DNA of 64,000 nt from Catellatospora coxensis. GTDB taxonomy: Bacteria; Actinomycetota; Actinomycetes; Mycobacteriales; Micromonosporaceae. The stretch covers positions 80,242-144,241 of the forward strand of contig NZ_BONI01000014.1 in assembly GCF_016862635.1 (NCBI RefSeq), given 5' to 3'. The notes under the pieces are model-generated. The model ran no database searches, had not been told where the DNA came from, and was given only the letters and a program-made list of their open reading frames with translations. Below, in pieces: positions 8,808 to 17,541 of the stretch (within the stretch, counting starts at the first letter, position 1; every line of letters starts with the position of its first letter). A program made the position numbers and the translations under genes.

Positions 8808-8811
<4 letters not shown>
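7609..8811 (-). CDS. MacB-type ABC transporter permease (FtsX fold)
   Basis: 400 residues. A first transmembrane helix ([26 protein letters not shown]) is followed by a large extracytoplasmic MacB core domain. Three C-terminal helices follow, with [44 protein letters not shown] as the FtsX signature, which is here longer than one helix, and [18 protein letters not shown] at the end. MacB-type proteins work by mechanotransmission, moving substrates or signals across the envelope rather than through a channel. Start ATG overlaps the ATPase stop by 4 bases. Fourth gene of the lipoprotein-adaptor-ATPase-permease operon. Confidence 0.92.
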
Positions 8812-9505
<694 letters not shown>

Positions 9506-9509
<4 letters not shown>

Positions 9510-10555
9510 TGCGCGACCCCCACGGTGACGCCCTCGGCGATGCCGTCGCCGCTGATCTCGACCTTGCCGCCGGCGAACAGCCCGGTCTGCACGGGCACGA
9601 TCCGGCTGGTCGTGCCGTCACGCACTTCGACGCCGTAGCCGCGCTCGCCGACGGCCAGCAGCGCCTGGATCGGCACCACGAGCACGTTGGCGTGCTCGGC
9701 GGTGACGAAGCGGACCGACACCGGACCGGGCTCCGGCTCCGTCGCCGCTGTCAGGTCCAGCTCCACGGTGACCTTGGGCTGACCCTGCTCCGCGGGCGTC
9801 TGCCCCGGGGCGCCTTCGGCGGGCGCCACCACACCGACCACCGTCGCCTCGGCCGGTGTGCCGTCGGGCAGTGTGACGGTGGCCTTGACGCCCTTCTTGA
9901 CCAGGTCGGGTGCGGTGGCGGGTACCTGCGCGGTGACCACGCGGGTGGTCGGGCCGGCGGTGAGGACGTCACCGGCGGCCGGTGCGCCGAGCCGGGCCGT
10001 GTGGGTGGCGACCCGCAGCGGACCGGGTGCGACGATCACGTCGGTCGGCGCGACGGTGCCCGTGATCGGCAGCCCGAGGTCCCTCTGCCACCGCTTGACA
10101 GCGGCTGCCGTGGACGCGGAGAAGGTCTTGTCGGCTTCGAAGCCGGTGTACTTCAGCGCGGTCAGGTTCTTCTCGAGCTGTGCGACGTCCGGGCCTTCGG
10201 CGCCGTCGGCCAGCACCCGGTAGAACGGCAGCCCGCCGTAGAGCAGCACGACCGGGTTGTTGTCCGCCCGGAGCAGGGGCTGTCCCCGCTTCACCGTGCT
10301 GCCGACGGGGGCGAGCCAGGTCAGGGTCCCGGTCGCCTTGGAGGTGACCGCCGACGGCCGGCCGAAGCCGATCTCGCCGTCGACGACCGTGGCTGCCGTG
10401 ATCGTGGACCGGGTCACCTGGACCGTGTCGACCGTGGGAGCGCCGTCCGGGCTGTCGTCGCCGCCGGAGAAGACCCCGGCGGACATCGCCGCCGCCGCGG
10501 CGACCACCGCGGCGGCGACGACTCCGAACAGCACCCGGCGCGAGCGCGGGCTCAT
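9506..10555 (-). CDS. Efflux periplasmic adaptor with peptidoglycan-binding domain
   Basis: 349 residues. An N-terminal membrane anchor ([24 protein letters not shown]) is followed by a HlyD-like lipoyl half-motif. A PG_binding_1 domain follows ([17 protein letters not shown] ... [19 protein letters not shown]), and then beta-barrel and membrane-proximal domains ([22 protein letters not shown]). Inserting a peptidoglycan-binding module into an RND/MacB adaptor is typical of Gram-positive actinobacteria, where the adaptor bridges membrane and wall. The ATG at 10555 overlaps the lipoprotein stop. Confidence 0.88.
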
Positions 10556-11139
10556 CCGACACCCGTCAGGCCGCTGGTGTCGGGCATGCAGATCTTCGCT
10601 GCGGCCTTGACCGCCGGCTGCTGCATCCGCGCCTTGTGGTCCTCCTTGGCCTGCCGCAGCGTGGCCCCGTCGATCGGGGCGGGGTTCGGATCGGGATCGG
10701 GCCAGTCCGGCACGCCGTTCTCGCGCATGCACTTGGCGATCTCCCGGTCCTCGCGCAGCCGCTCCTCGCTCGGCTTCTCGGGCACCTCCATCACCGGGGC
10801 GTCCAGCGCGGGCCACTTCTCGTAGCACTCGATCATCTCGGGGCTCGGGTCGCCATCGGGTATGCCCGAGAAGTCCGCCAACGTGTCGTGACCGAGGTAG
10901 GTGACCTGCAGGCCTTTCTCGTTCAGGCATTTGGCGAGGTTCTGCTTCTGCCTGTCGTACGCGTCCCACAGGCCTTCGGAACCGGCGCCGGCGGCGGAGT
11001 CGGCCTCGGCGGTGGTCCCGGGATCGCTGGACCCGCACGCCGCCAACATCGCCACCAGCAACGGCCCGCACGCGGCCAGTGCCGCGTACCGGAAACCACG
11101 CCCTGAACGGCGGCCCACACGTCTGCCGTCGATCGGCAT
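10552..11139 (-). CDS. Putative lipoprotein, first gene of the efflux operon
   Basis: 195 residues. The signal sequence AALAACGPLLVAMLAACGSS contains the lipobox L-A-A-C. The mature protein is hydrophilic with paired cysteines: KCLNEKG, IECYEKW, KCMRENGV and KICMPD, plausibly two disulfides. A P-D-W-P-D-P-D-P-N-P loop is also visible. This family is commonly found upstream of MacB-type operons in actinobacteria and may be a substrate- or stress-sensing outer component. The gene is preceded by the 11140-11287 control region shared with the two-component genes. Start ATG with AGGAG nearby. Confidence 0.82.
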   Translation of the reverse strand: MPIDGRRVGRRSGRGFRYAALAACGPLLVAMLAACGSSDPGTTAEADSAAGAGSEGLWDAYDRQKQNLAKCLNEKGLQVTYLGHDTLADFSGIPDGDPSPEMIECYEKWPALDAPVMEVPEKPSEERLREDREIAKCMRENGVPDWPDPDPNPAPIDGATLRQAKEDHKARMQQPAVKAAAKICMPDTSGLTGVG

Positions 11140-11249
11140 TCACTTCTCCTTTGGAGCTGGGTTGCTCGACGCCGGAGGGGTTCGCCGGCGTCTCGGTACA
11201 CAGTCCACCAAAAGGGTTGTTATCCGGGCGTTAATGAGAATACACACAT

Positions 11250-11260
11250 TCCGTTAACAT
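11250..11260. promoter_or_regulatory. TCCGYTAACAT motif, copy upstream of the lipoprotein operon
   Basis: tccgttaacat lies in the AT-richer 148-base gap before the lipoprotein operon. A second tt-a-acg half-site (cgttaa) sits about 20 bases away at 11229-11234. The same 11-mer with one change (tccgctaacat) occurs at 12912-12922 upstream of the response-regulator gene. A shared regulator may therefore act at both promoters. Confidence 0.4.
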
Positions 11261-11287
11261 GATCCTAAGTGGATCGGCGATGGCGAC

Positions 11288-12448
11288 TCAGGCCCGCGCG
11301 GCGTCACCGCGGGGGAGGATCACCCGCACGGAAAGGCCCCCGTCCGGGCGGGGGATGGCCAGCGCGTCACCGCCGTGCGCCTGGGCGACCGCGCGCACGA
11401 TGGACAGGCCCAGGCCGCTGCCCCGGGCCGAACCGACCCGGTCGGTGAGCCGGCGGAACGGCTCGAACAGCGCCGGCACCTCGTGCGGCGAGATCAGCGC
11501 GCCGGTGTTGGTCACGATGATCTCGGCCTGCCGGGCCTCCTCCAGCGTCTGCACCCACACGAAGCCGTACCGGTGGTTGTAGCGCACCGCGTTGTCGACC
11601 AGGTTGCGGATCAGCTGCTCCAGCAGGAGCGGGTCGCCGACCACCGTCGCGGCCGCGAGCTGAGCCTGCACCTGCACCTGCTGGTCCGCGGCCGCCTTCG
11701 CGGTGACGTCGAGGGCGTACTCCGCCAGCTGCGCCAGGTCGACCGGCCGCCGGTCGGTGACCGCGTCCTCGGCCCTGGCCAGGGTGAGCAGGGAGTCGAT
11801 CAGCCGTTCGTGGCGCAGGTTGACCGCGAGCAGGTTCTCGCCGAGCCGCTGCAGCTGCGGTGTGCTGTCCGGGCGGGCCATCGCCACGTCGAGCAGGGTG
11901 CGGCTGAGCGCGATCGGGGTCTTCAGCTCGTGAGCGGCGTTGGCGATGAACCGGCCCTGCCCCGCGAACGCCTCGTCCAGCCGGTCGAGCATGCTGTCGA
12001 ACGAGTCGGCCAGGCTCTTCACCTCGCTGTGCGGACCGGCCAACTCGATCCGCTTGTGCAGGGTGCGCCCGGCGATCCGGTGCGCCGTCTCGGTGATCGT
12101 GTTGAGCGGGCGCAGCAGGCGCCCCGACAGCCACCACGCCCCGGCCGTCGCCGCCAGACTGGCCCCCAGCAGCGTCAGCCCTCCCTTGAACAGGAGGTTT
12201 TCGCGCATCGAGTCCATGATGATCTTCCGGGAGACCTCGTCGGTGGCGATCGCGTCGGCCACCCAGAAATCCTCAGCCGGGCTGTACTTCTCGATCTTGC
12301 GGGAGAACACCACCGCCAGGCTGTAGTCCATGCTGTTCTGGACGAGGATCATCACGCCGCCGAGCACCACGCTGCCCGCCAGCAGGAACATCAGCCCGAA
12401 CATGAGGGTATGGCGCACCCGCAGGCTGCCGTGCCAGGACGCCTTCAC
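11288..12448 (-). CDS. Sensor histidine kinase
   Basis: 386 residues. Two transmembrane helices (FGLMFLLAGSVVLGGVMILV and GGLTLLGASLAATAGAWWL) flank a short extracytoplasmic loop. A HAMP-like segment (LLRPLNTITETAHRIAGRTLHKRIEL) comes next, then the H-box RFIANAAHELKTPIALSRTLL with phospho-accepting His173, N-box LIRNLVDNAVRYN, F-box LFEPFRR and G-box GSGLGLSIVRAVAQAHGG. The kinase is therefore intact. Its GTG start overlaps the stop of the response-regulator gene (GTGA). The adjacent partner is abnormal (see that entry), so the phosphate target may be encoded elsewhere. Confidence 0.92.
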   Translation of the reverse strand: MKASWHGSLRVRHTLMFGLMFLLAGSVVLGGVMILVQNSMDYSLAVVFSRKIEKYSPAEDFWVADAIATDEVSRKIIMDSMRENLLFKGGLTLLGASLAATAGAWWLSGRLLRPLNTITETAHRIAGRTLHKRIELAGPHSEVKSLADSFDSMLDRLDEAFAGQGRFIANAAHELKTPIALSRTLLDVAMARPDSTPQLQRLGENLLAVNLRHERLIDSLLTLARAEDAVTDRRPVDLAQLAEYALDVTAKAAADQQVQVQAQLAAATVVGDPLLLEQLIRNLVDNAVRYNHRYGFVWVQTLEEARQAEIIVTNTGALISPHEVPALFEPFRRLTDRVGSARGSGLGLSIVRAVAQAHGGDALAIPRPDGGLSVRVILPRGDAARA

Positions 12449-12834
12449 GGCGACCGGTGGCCCGTCGCGGCACCCGTCCCGACCAGCCGCGGCCCCAGCG
12501 CTCGCACCCGCGCCACCAGCTCCGCGAACACGAACGGCTTGCCCAGGCAGTCGTCGGCGCCGGCACCCAGCGCGGCGGCCCGGTCGGCCTCGGAGACGAA
12601 GACGGTGAGCATCAGCACCCGTACGCCGGTCCCGGCCGCGACGACCCGGCGGCAGAGCTCGTCGCCGTGCGCCCGGGGCAGGCCCAGGATCAGCACGTCG
12701 TGGCTTCCGGTGGCAAGTTCGGCCGGCACCTGCGCGCCGTCGTGGGCCACGTCCACGGCGAAGGACTCCTGCCGCAGGCCCTCGGCGATGGCCCCGGCCA
12801 TCAGCTCCTCGTCGTCGACCACCAGCACGCGCAC
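12445..12834 (-). CDS. Receiver-only response regulator lacking the phospho-acceptor Asp
   Basis: 129 residues; GTG start with GAGGGAGG upstream. The receiver fold is clear: VLVVDDEE acidic pocket, Thr77 in LMLTVF and Lys99 in GKPF. At the place of the phosphorylated aspartate after DVLIL there is Gly51 (GGC). The protein also stops right after the receiver domain, so the winged-helix output domain expected of an OmpR-type partner is missing. The kinase gene starts immediately, which leaves no space for a frameshifted remnant. It may be a decoy, a protein-interaction module or a decayed regulator. Confidence 0.88.
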   Translation of the reverse strand: MRVLVVDDEELMAGAIAEGLRQESFAVDVAHDGAQVPAELATGSHDVLILGLPRAHGDELCRRVVAAGTGVRVLMLTVFVSEADRAAALGAGADDCLGKPFVFAELVARVRALGPRLVGTGAATGHRSP

Positions 12835-12911
12835 ATGACCTCCCTCGCCGGACCGCTCCTGGCAAGTATCCGGAGGCCGCGTTAGCAGATGGTGAACGTT
12901 TTCGCTTACGG

Positions 12912-12922
12912 TCCGCTAACAT
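12912..12922. promoter_or_regulatory. TCCGYTAACAT motif, copy upstream of the response regulator
   Basis: tccgctaacat matches the tccgttaacat copy at 11250-11260 in 10 of 11 positions. An inverted gttagc at 12882-12887 pairs with gctaac at 12915-12920, giving a long-spaced inverted repeat in front of the response-regulator gene. The repeat could be the operator of this two-component/efflux locus. The rest of the 240-base gap up to the next gene holds no other structure that I recognise. Confidence 0.4.
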
Positions 12923-13074
12923 CCGCGGCCGTCGTGCCCCGAACGCGGTTCTCCCGGCGCATCATCTGCTCCCGGCGGCGGTTGCCTGGTCCGAGCGTTG
13001 GGGCGGGGCGGCCGCGACCGCGTACCGTCGGAGAGAACGCTTCGTACCGAGGAAGCCATGGGGGAGTCGGGGCC

Positions 13075-13383
13075 GTGGACACCACGACACGTCAGAAGGC
13101 CGCTTGGCAGGCTTACATCGACGTCGCCTACGGGCTGCAGCGCGCCATCTGCGAAGGCGAGCGGTATGACGGCGAGGTCGACTGGGAATGGGCCGGCGTA
13201 CGCGGCAGCCTGCACGACGACCGGCTCAGCGTGAGCAACGCGAGGCTGCTGGCCCTGCTCGACCAGGCCCAGGCGCACTGGCGGGACTGCCCCCTGGACA
13301 ACGAGGTGCTCTCGGGTTACCTCAACGAGATCGCGGACGGGTTGCGCGAGCTCGCCGAGGACCAGGCCATCGAAGGCTGGTAG
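13075..13383 (+). CDS. Small hypothetical protein, helical
   Basis: 102 residues from the GTG at 13075 with GGGGAG upstream. An in-frame open stretch reaches further back but is not protein-like. The sequence is mostly helical and acidic: VDTTTRQKAAWQAYIDVAYG, RLLALLDQAQAHWRDC and EIADGLRELAEDQAIEGW. No known domain is recognised. It converges on the TetR gene with 10 bases between stops. It is coded with normal actinobacterial codon bias, so it is probably real. Confidence 0.6.
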   Translation: MDTTTRQKAAWQAYIDVAYGLQRAICEGERYDGEVDWEWAGVRGSLHDDRLSVSNARLLALLDQAQAHWRDCPLDNEVLSGYLNEIADGLRELAEDQAIEGW

Positions 13384-13393
13384 CCGCCGTCGG

Positions 13394-13981
13394 TCACGCC
13401 GGATCGGGGCTGGGCCGGCTCAGCGCCTGGATCACACCTGACAGGTGTTCCTTGAGCCGACCGGGGTCCGCGCCGGTCAGGGCCGGGGTGGCGAGCACGT
13501 CGCGCATCAGCCATACGCCGGCGATCACGGACAGGACCAGTTCCGCGCGCTCGCCGGCGTCCGGGCCGGTGAGCAGGCCGGTCAGTCGACGGCCGACGTG
13601 CCGGCCGATGGCCTCGCGCATGATCTCGGCGGCCCGGGGGTTGCCGGCCGAGCGCAGCATGAGCAGGTACGGGTTGAGCGGCTCGGACGCGGGGTCGGTG
13701 CGGGCCACCAGGGCGGCGGCGAGCTGCGCGGGCAGGGCGGCCGGGTCGGCGCCGACCACGGTGGGCGCGGCGAACGACCGGTCGACGGCTTCGGCGAACA
13801 GCTGCTCCTTGGAACCGAAGTAGCGGTTGACCAGCATGGCGGTGACTCCTGCGGCGGCCGCGACCTCGCGTACACCCGCGCCGTCGTAGCCGGCGCGGGT
13901 GAAGGCCTCGATCGCGGCGCGGAGGATCGCCTCGCGGGTGGCCGCGGCGTCGCGGCGGCGTGGCTGGTCGGTCACACTCAT
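13394..13981 (-). CDS. TetR-family transcriptional regulator
   Basis: 195 residues. The N-terminal helix-turn-helix reads TREAILRAAIEAFTRAGYDGAGVREVAAAAGVTAMLVNRYFGSKEQLFAEAV, a textbook TetR domain in which the long stretch spans residues 15-66. A ligand-binding helical bundle follows. The gene is divergent from an SDR gene, and two matching palindromes lie in the 81 bases between them, one of them touching its own start codon. It therefore most likely represses both genes and is released by an unknown small molecule. Confidence 0.93.
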   Translation of the reverse strand: MSVTDQPRRRDAAATREAILRAAIEAFTRAGYDGAGVREVAAAAGVTAMLVNRYFGSKEQLFAEAVDRSFAAPTVVGADPAALPAQLAAALVARTDPASEPLNPYLLMLRSAGNPRAAEIMREAIGRHVGRRLTGLLTGPDAGERAELVLSVIAGVWLMRDVLATPALTGADPGRLKEHLSGVIQALSRPSPDPA

Positions 13982-13998
13982 GTCTACCAGTGTAGACA
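13981..13998. promoter_or_regulatory. TetR operator 1
   Basis: tgtctaccagtgtagaca is a perfect inverted repeat with 7-base arms and a 4-base centre. It begins at the TetR start codon. Its core half-site gtctac recurs in operator 2, whose centre is 32 bases (about three helical turns) away. The placement suggests autorepression. Confidence 0.75.
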
Positions 13999-14013
13999 CC
14001 CTGCTCAAGATAG

Positions 14014-14029
14014 GTCTACAGTCGTAGAC
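14014..14029. promoter_or_regulatory. TetR operator 2
   Basis: gtctacagtcgtagac is a perfect inverted repeat with 6-base arms and a 4-base centre. It has the same half-site as operator 1 and lies 34 bases before the SDR start codon. It probably controls the SDR promoter. Confidence 0.75.
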
Positions 14030-14062
14030 ATACCTGATCCGGGCAAGTGAAAGGTGAGGATC

Positions 14063-14863
14063 ATGGATCTGCAACTGGCAGGCAGGCGGGCACTGGTCAC
14101 CGGCGGCAACTCCGGGCTGGGCGAGGCGATCGCGCGAAGGCTGGCCGCCGAGGGCGCCGCCGTGGTCGTGCACGGCCGCGACGAGGCGCGGGCCCGCAAG
14201 GTCGCCGACGTCATCCACGCCGAGGGCGGCCGGGCCGACATCGCGGTCGGCGACCTGGCCGACGACGCCGGAGCCGACGCCGTGGCCACGGCCGCGCTGT
14301 CCGATGGACCCGTCGACATCCTGGTCAACAACGCCGGTGTGTACGACCACCTCAGCTGGAGCCAGGCCACCCCGGCCGACTGGGCACGCCTGTACGACGT
14401 CAACGTCGTCTCCGGGGTGCGGATGATCCACCGGCTCGTCCCGGCGATGCGCGAGCGTGGCTGGGGACGTGTCATCCAGATCGGCGGCGGCCTGGCCGGG
14501 CAGCCCACCGCCGACCAGCCCCACTACGCGGCGACCCTCGCGGCACGGCACAACCTGGCGGTGTCGCTGGCCCGCGAGCTGTCCGGCAGCGGCGTCACCT
14601 CCAACGTCGTCGCCCCCGGCGCGATCATGGTCGACGGCGTACGCGAGCTGATGCTGCAGGTCGCGCCGGCCAGGGGCTGGACCGGCGACCTGGCCGAGAT
14701 CGAGCGGGCGGCGGCGCGGGCCTGGGTGCCCAACGACACGGGCCGCTTCGGCCTGCCCGACGAGATCGCCTCCGCGGTGGCGTACCTGGCCAGCCCGCTG
14801 GCCGGGTACATCAGCGGCGCGAGCCTGCGCGTGGACGGCGGCACCATCCGCAACGTCCAGTGA
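14063..14863 (+). CDS. Short-chain dehydrogenase/reductase, catalytic Ser and Lys altered
   Basis: 266 residues, Rossmann fold: TGGNSGLG nucleotide motif, VHGRDEA (basic residue favouring NADP), NNAGVYD, and a C-terminal G-A-S-L-R-V-D-G-G segment typical of FabG-like SDRs. The catalytic region reads IQIGGGLAGQP then HYAATLAARHN. The Tyr is kept, but the usual Ser is Gly and the YxxxK lysine is Leu. Classical oxidoreductase activity is therefore doubtful. AAGGTGAGGA precedes the ATG. Divergent from the TetR gene, its likely regulator. Confidence 0.9.
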   Translation: MDLQLAGRRALVTGGNSGLGEAIARRLAAEGAAVVVHGRDEARARKVADVIHAEGGRADIAVGDLADDAGADAVATAALSDGPVDILVNNAGVYDHLSWSQATPADWARLYDVNVVSGVRMIHRLVPAMRERGWGRVIQIGGGLAGQPTADQPHYAATLAARHNLAVSLARELSGSGVTSNVVAPGAIMVDGVRELMLQVAPARGWTGDLAEIERAAARAWVPNDTGRFGLPDEIASAVAYLASPLAGYISGASLRVDGGTIRNVQ

Positions 14864-14887
14864 CCCGATCGGTGGCGCCGGGGCGGG

Positions 14888-15973
14888 TCACCGGGGCCGC
14901 GACGTCCGGATCGCGGCGATCAGTCCGGTGACCAGGTTCGCCCGCTGCGGCATCGCGTCGATCAGCAGGTATTCGTGGTCGGCGTGCGCGCCGCCGCCGA
15001 CCGCGCCGAGCCCGTCGAGAGTGGGCACGCCCAGCGCGGCCGTGAAGTTGCCGTCGCTGCCCCCGCCGACGGACCTGCCTTCCACGCCTGGCATCAGCTG
15101 CTGGGCCAGCGCGAACAGCTCCGCCGAGGCCGACTCGGGCATCGGCGGCCGGTCGACGCCCCCGGTGACCGTGACCGTGGCACCGGGCAGCCGCGGGGTG
15201 AGCGCCGCGAACGCGGCCGTGACCCGGTCGGCCTCGGCCGGTGTCTCGACCCGTACGTCGACGACGATCCTCGCCTCGGCAGGCACGACGTTGTCGGTGG
15301 TGCCGGCCGAGGCGACGGTCGGGGTGACGGTCGTGCCCAGGTCGGGCCGGCCGATCGCCGCGATGGCGAGCACCTGGTGCGCGGCCTCGGTCAGGGCGTT
15401 GACACCCGACTCGGGTTCCAGCCCGGCGTGCGCGGCCCGGCCGGTGACCGTGACCTGGAACGTGCCGCAGCCCTTGCGGCCGGTCTTGAGGCCGCCGCCG
15501 TCGGCCGCGCCCTCGAGCACCAGCACCGCGCCGCAGGCCAGTGCCCGCTGCTCGATGAGGGCCCGGGAGCTGCCGGAGCCGACCTCCTCGTCAGCGCTCA
15601 CCAGGATCTCCACCCCGGACCGGTCGGGCAGCGCCGCCACGCCGTGGACGGCCTGCACCAGGCCGCCGAGCATGTCGAAGACCCCGGGCCCGGTAGCGCG
15701 CCCGTCGCTGACCCGGAACGGACGCCGCCGCAGCGTGCCGAGCGGGAACACGGTGTCGTGGTGGCCGAGGATCAGCACGCGCGGCTCGCCGCCGCCGCTC
15801 CAGTGCACGTGCGGGCCCGCCGCGCTGTCGACGAGCACGGCCCGGCCGCCGAGCCGGTGCTCGATCACGGCGGCGAGCGTCTTGGCCGAGGCGGTCAGCG
15901 CCTCGTGGTCGCGCGACGGCGACTCCACCTCGACGAGCGTCCTGAGGTCGTCGATCATCGCGTCGAGGTCCAC
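14888..15973 (-). CDS. M20-family metallopeptidase (carboxypeptidase G2-like)
   Basis: 361 residues, GTG start with GGGAG upstream. Zinc-site motifs are present: GHHDTVFP (first His and the following Asp), FDMLGG (bridging Asp), SADEEVGS (general-base and ligand Glu), LEGA and the late GGGAHADHE His. The lid/dimerisation domain TGRAAHAGLEPESGVNAL lies in the middle. Glutamate-carboxypeptidase-like M20 enzymes cleave C-terminal amino acids or deacylate N-acyl amino acids. A Leu replaces the usual Lys in the D-M-x-G-G motif. Stands alone, converging on the SDR gene. Confidence 0.92.
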   Translation of the reverse strand: MDLDAMIDDLRTLVEVESPSRDHEALTASAKTLAAVIEHRLGGRAVLVDSAAGPHVHWSGGGEPRVLILGHHDTVFPLGTLRRRPFRVSDGRATGPGVFDMLGGLVQAVHGVAALPDRSGVEILVSADEEVGSGSSRALIEQRALACGAVLVLEGAADGGGLKTGRKGCGTFQVTVTGRAAHAGLEPESGVNALTEAAHQVLAIAAIGRPDLGTTVTPTVASAGTTDNVVPAEARIVVDVRVETPAEADRVTAAFAALTPRLPGATVTVTGGVDRPPMPESASAELFALAQQLMPGVEGRSVGGGSDGNFTAALGVPTLDGLGAVGGGAHADHEYLLIDAMPQRANLVTGLIAAIRTSRPR

Positions 15974-16141
15974 TCGGATGCTCCCTGCTCGCGTGCCGGC
16001 GGGCGACGGCGGTTCCGCCCTTGTCAGGCGGATACTGCCATCCGGTCGGCAGGCCGGGCCAGGAGGGCCGGGTGATCATGCGCAGCCGTCAGGAACCGTG
16101 CGGGTCGAGCGGGACAGAACGGGCCGAGATGCCGCCGTCCG

Positions 16142-16597
16142 TCAGTCGGGGATCCGGATCTGGTCGCCGGTGTTGGAGATGAACACCACCAGCAGCTTCG
16201 CCGGCTCGGTGGCACTGGTGTTCTCGGTGAGCACGTGGTGCGCGCCCGGCGGCTCGACCCAGTTCTGGCCCGCACTGTAGGTCTGCACCGGCTGGCCTTC
16301 GAGCTGGCTGCGCACCGCGCCGTTCAGGACGTACGCGTACACGAACGCCTCACCGTGGCGGTGCGGGACCGCGCGCGAGCCGGGCGGGAAGTCCACGATC
16401 GCCGAGGTGAACGTCTTGCCCGGCACGTTCGGCAACGCCTGCTCGACCAGGACCGTCACGGTCTCCTGCGGCGGTTCCTCCCGGGACACGGCGGCGACCG
16501 GCACCCGGTCCGCCGGACGTTGCGCCGTCGTCCAGCCGACGGCCCCGGCCGCCATGCCGACGGCGAGCACGACCCCGGAAACGCGCGTTCCGAACAT
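16142..16597 (-). CDS. Exported or membrane-anchored cupin-domain protein
   Basis: 151 residues. An N-terminal hydrophobic helix (VSGVVLAVGMAAGAVGWTTA) acts as signal or anchor. The cupin barrel has motif 1 as VPHRHGEAFVYAYVLNGAV (HxHx-E-like metal ligands) and motif 2 as PPGAHHVLTEN. Single-domain cupins of this type bind a metal and a small molecule; many are called cupin_2. GAGGGGGATC gives a good Shine-Dalgarno for the ATG at 16597. Function unknown. The 168 bases between this stop and the M20 start carry no other recognised feature. Confidence 0.85.
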   Translation of the reverse strand: MFGTRVSGVVLAVGMAAGAVGWTTAQRPADRVPVAAVSREEPPQETVTVLVEQALPNVPGKTFTSAIVDFPPGSRAVPHRHGEAFVYAYVLNGAVRSQLEGQPVQTYSAGQNWVEPPGAHHVLTENTSATEPAKLLVVFISNTGDQIRIPD

Positions 16598-16754
16598 GAC
16601 TGATCCCCCTCAGCCCTCGATGAACCGGGCCGCTGGGCACACGCCGTCGTGCACGCCGGCCCAGTCGAATTGTCCTACCTCAGCCACCCGGTCATCTCGC
16701 GGAACAGGTAATCCAGGCCTGGCCGGCGTCCGCAACCCGTCCCGAACCGCCCGG

Positions 16755-17456
16755 TCAGGCCGCGCGGGCGAAGGCGGCCGGGTCCAGCAGCAGCACGGAC
16801 GGGACGGCGGGATCGTGCAGACGCAGGTAGAACAGCCCGATCCCGGCGAGCCCGCACATCAGGCCCGGGGTGGACCCTTCGCGGGTGCCGCACGGCCACG
16901 GCCGGTCCGGGTGGTCGTGGTGCTCCCGGCCCGCCTCGGCGACGTCCCGCACGAGCGCCGTATGCGACGGCTCGCCGAGGATGTCGGCGGCGTGCAGCAG
17001 CACCTCGGCGTTGCCGCCGAGGCCGTGGCACAGCGAGTAGTTGCCGGTGCGGCCGGCCAGCGACGCGCTGAGCATCCCGCGGGTGGTGGCGATGCCCCGG
17101 ACGGCTTCGTCGCGGCAGGTCCCGTCCCGGTAGAGCCGGTAGGCGCGCAGGCGCGACAGGGCGATGCCGGGCGCGCCGTGGCACCAGGTGCTGATGAACG
17201 GCGCCGTGCGGCGGTTCCCGCGTCGGGGGAGCTGACGCAGGTCGGGCCAGTTCTGGCGGACCGGATCGAACAGGTGCCGCTCGTAGGCGAAGGCGCGCTC
17301 GCCGGCACTGCGGTAGCGGGTTTCGCCGGTGCGGTGCGACAGTTCGAGCAGGGCCTGGCCGATCCCGGCCGTGCCGTGGGACATGCCCGCCAGCGGCGCG
17401 CCGGATCCTGGAACCCGACCGGCCCACCCGCGCCGCGGGCCGAGGGTTCGTCGCAC
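16755..17456 (-). CDS. LanC-like lanthionine cyclase, N-terminally truncated, orphan
   Basis: 233 residues from the GTG at 17456. The C-terminal half of the LanC alpha/alpha barrel is clear: SHGTAGIGQALLEL, STWCHGAPGIAL, NYSLCHGLGGNAEVLLH and GLMCGLAGIGLFYLRL. The three zinc ligands of this family are present (Cys92, Cys143, His144). LanC enzymes are about 400 residues, so roughly the first 150-200 residues are absent. The upstream DNA encodes no homologous remainder in any frame. There is no precursor peptide or dehydratase nearby. It is either a decayed gene fragment or a minimal LanC-like protein. Confidence 0.72.
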   Translation of the reverse strand: MRRTLGPRRGWAGRVPGSGAPLAGMSHGTAGIGQALLELSHRTGETRYRSAGERAFAYERHLFDPVRQNWPDLRQLPRRGNRRTAPFISTWCHGAPGIALSRLRAYRLYRDGTCRDEAVRGIATTRGMLSASLAGRTGNYSLCHGLGGNAEVLLHAADILGEPSHTALVRDVAEAGREHHDHPDRPWPCGTREGSTPGLMCGLAGIGLFYLRLHDPAVPSVLLLDPAAFARAA

Positions 17457-17541
17457 GTGGTCAAGAGCCAGGACCGGGTGCTGTACAACCCGTACTGAGT
17501 CCGGGCTTGAGCGCGTGCGTGGCCGGGCCGCGCACGCGCTC

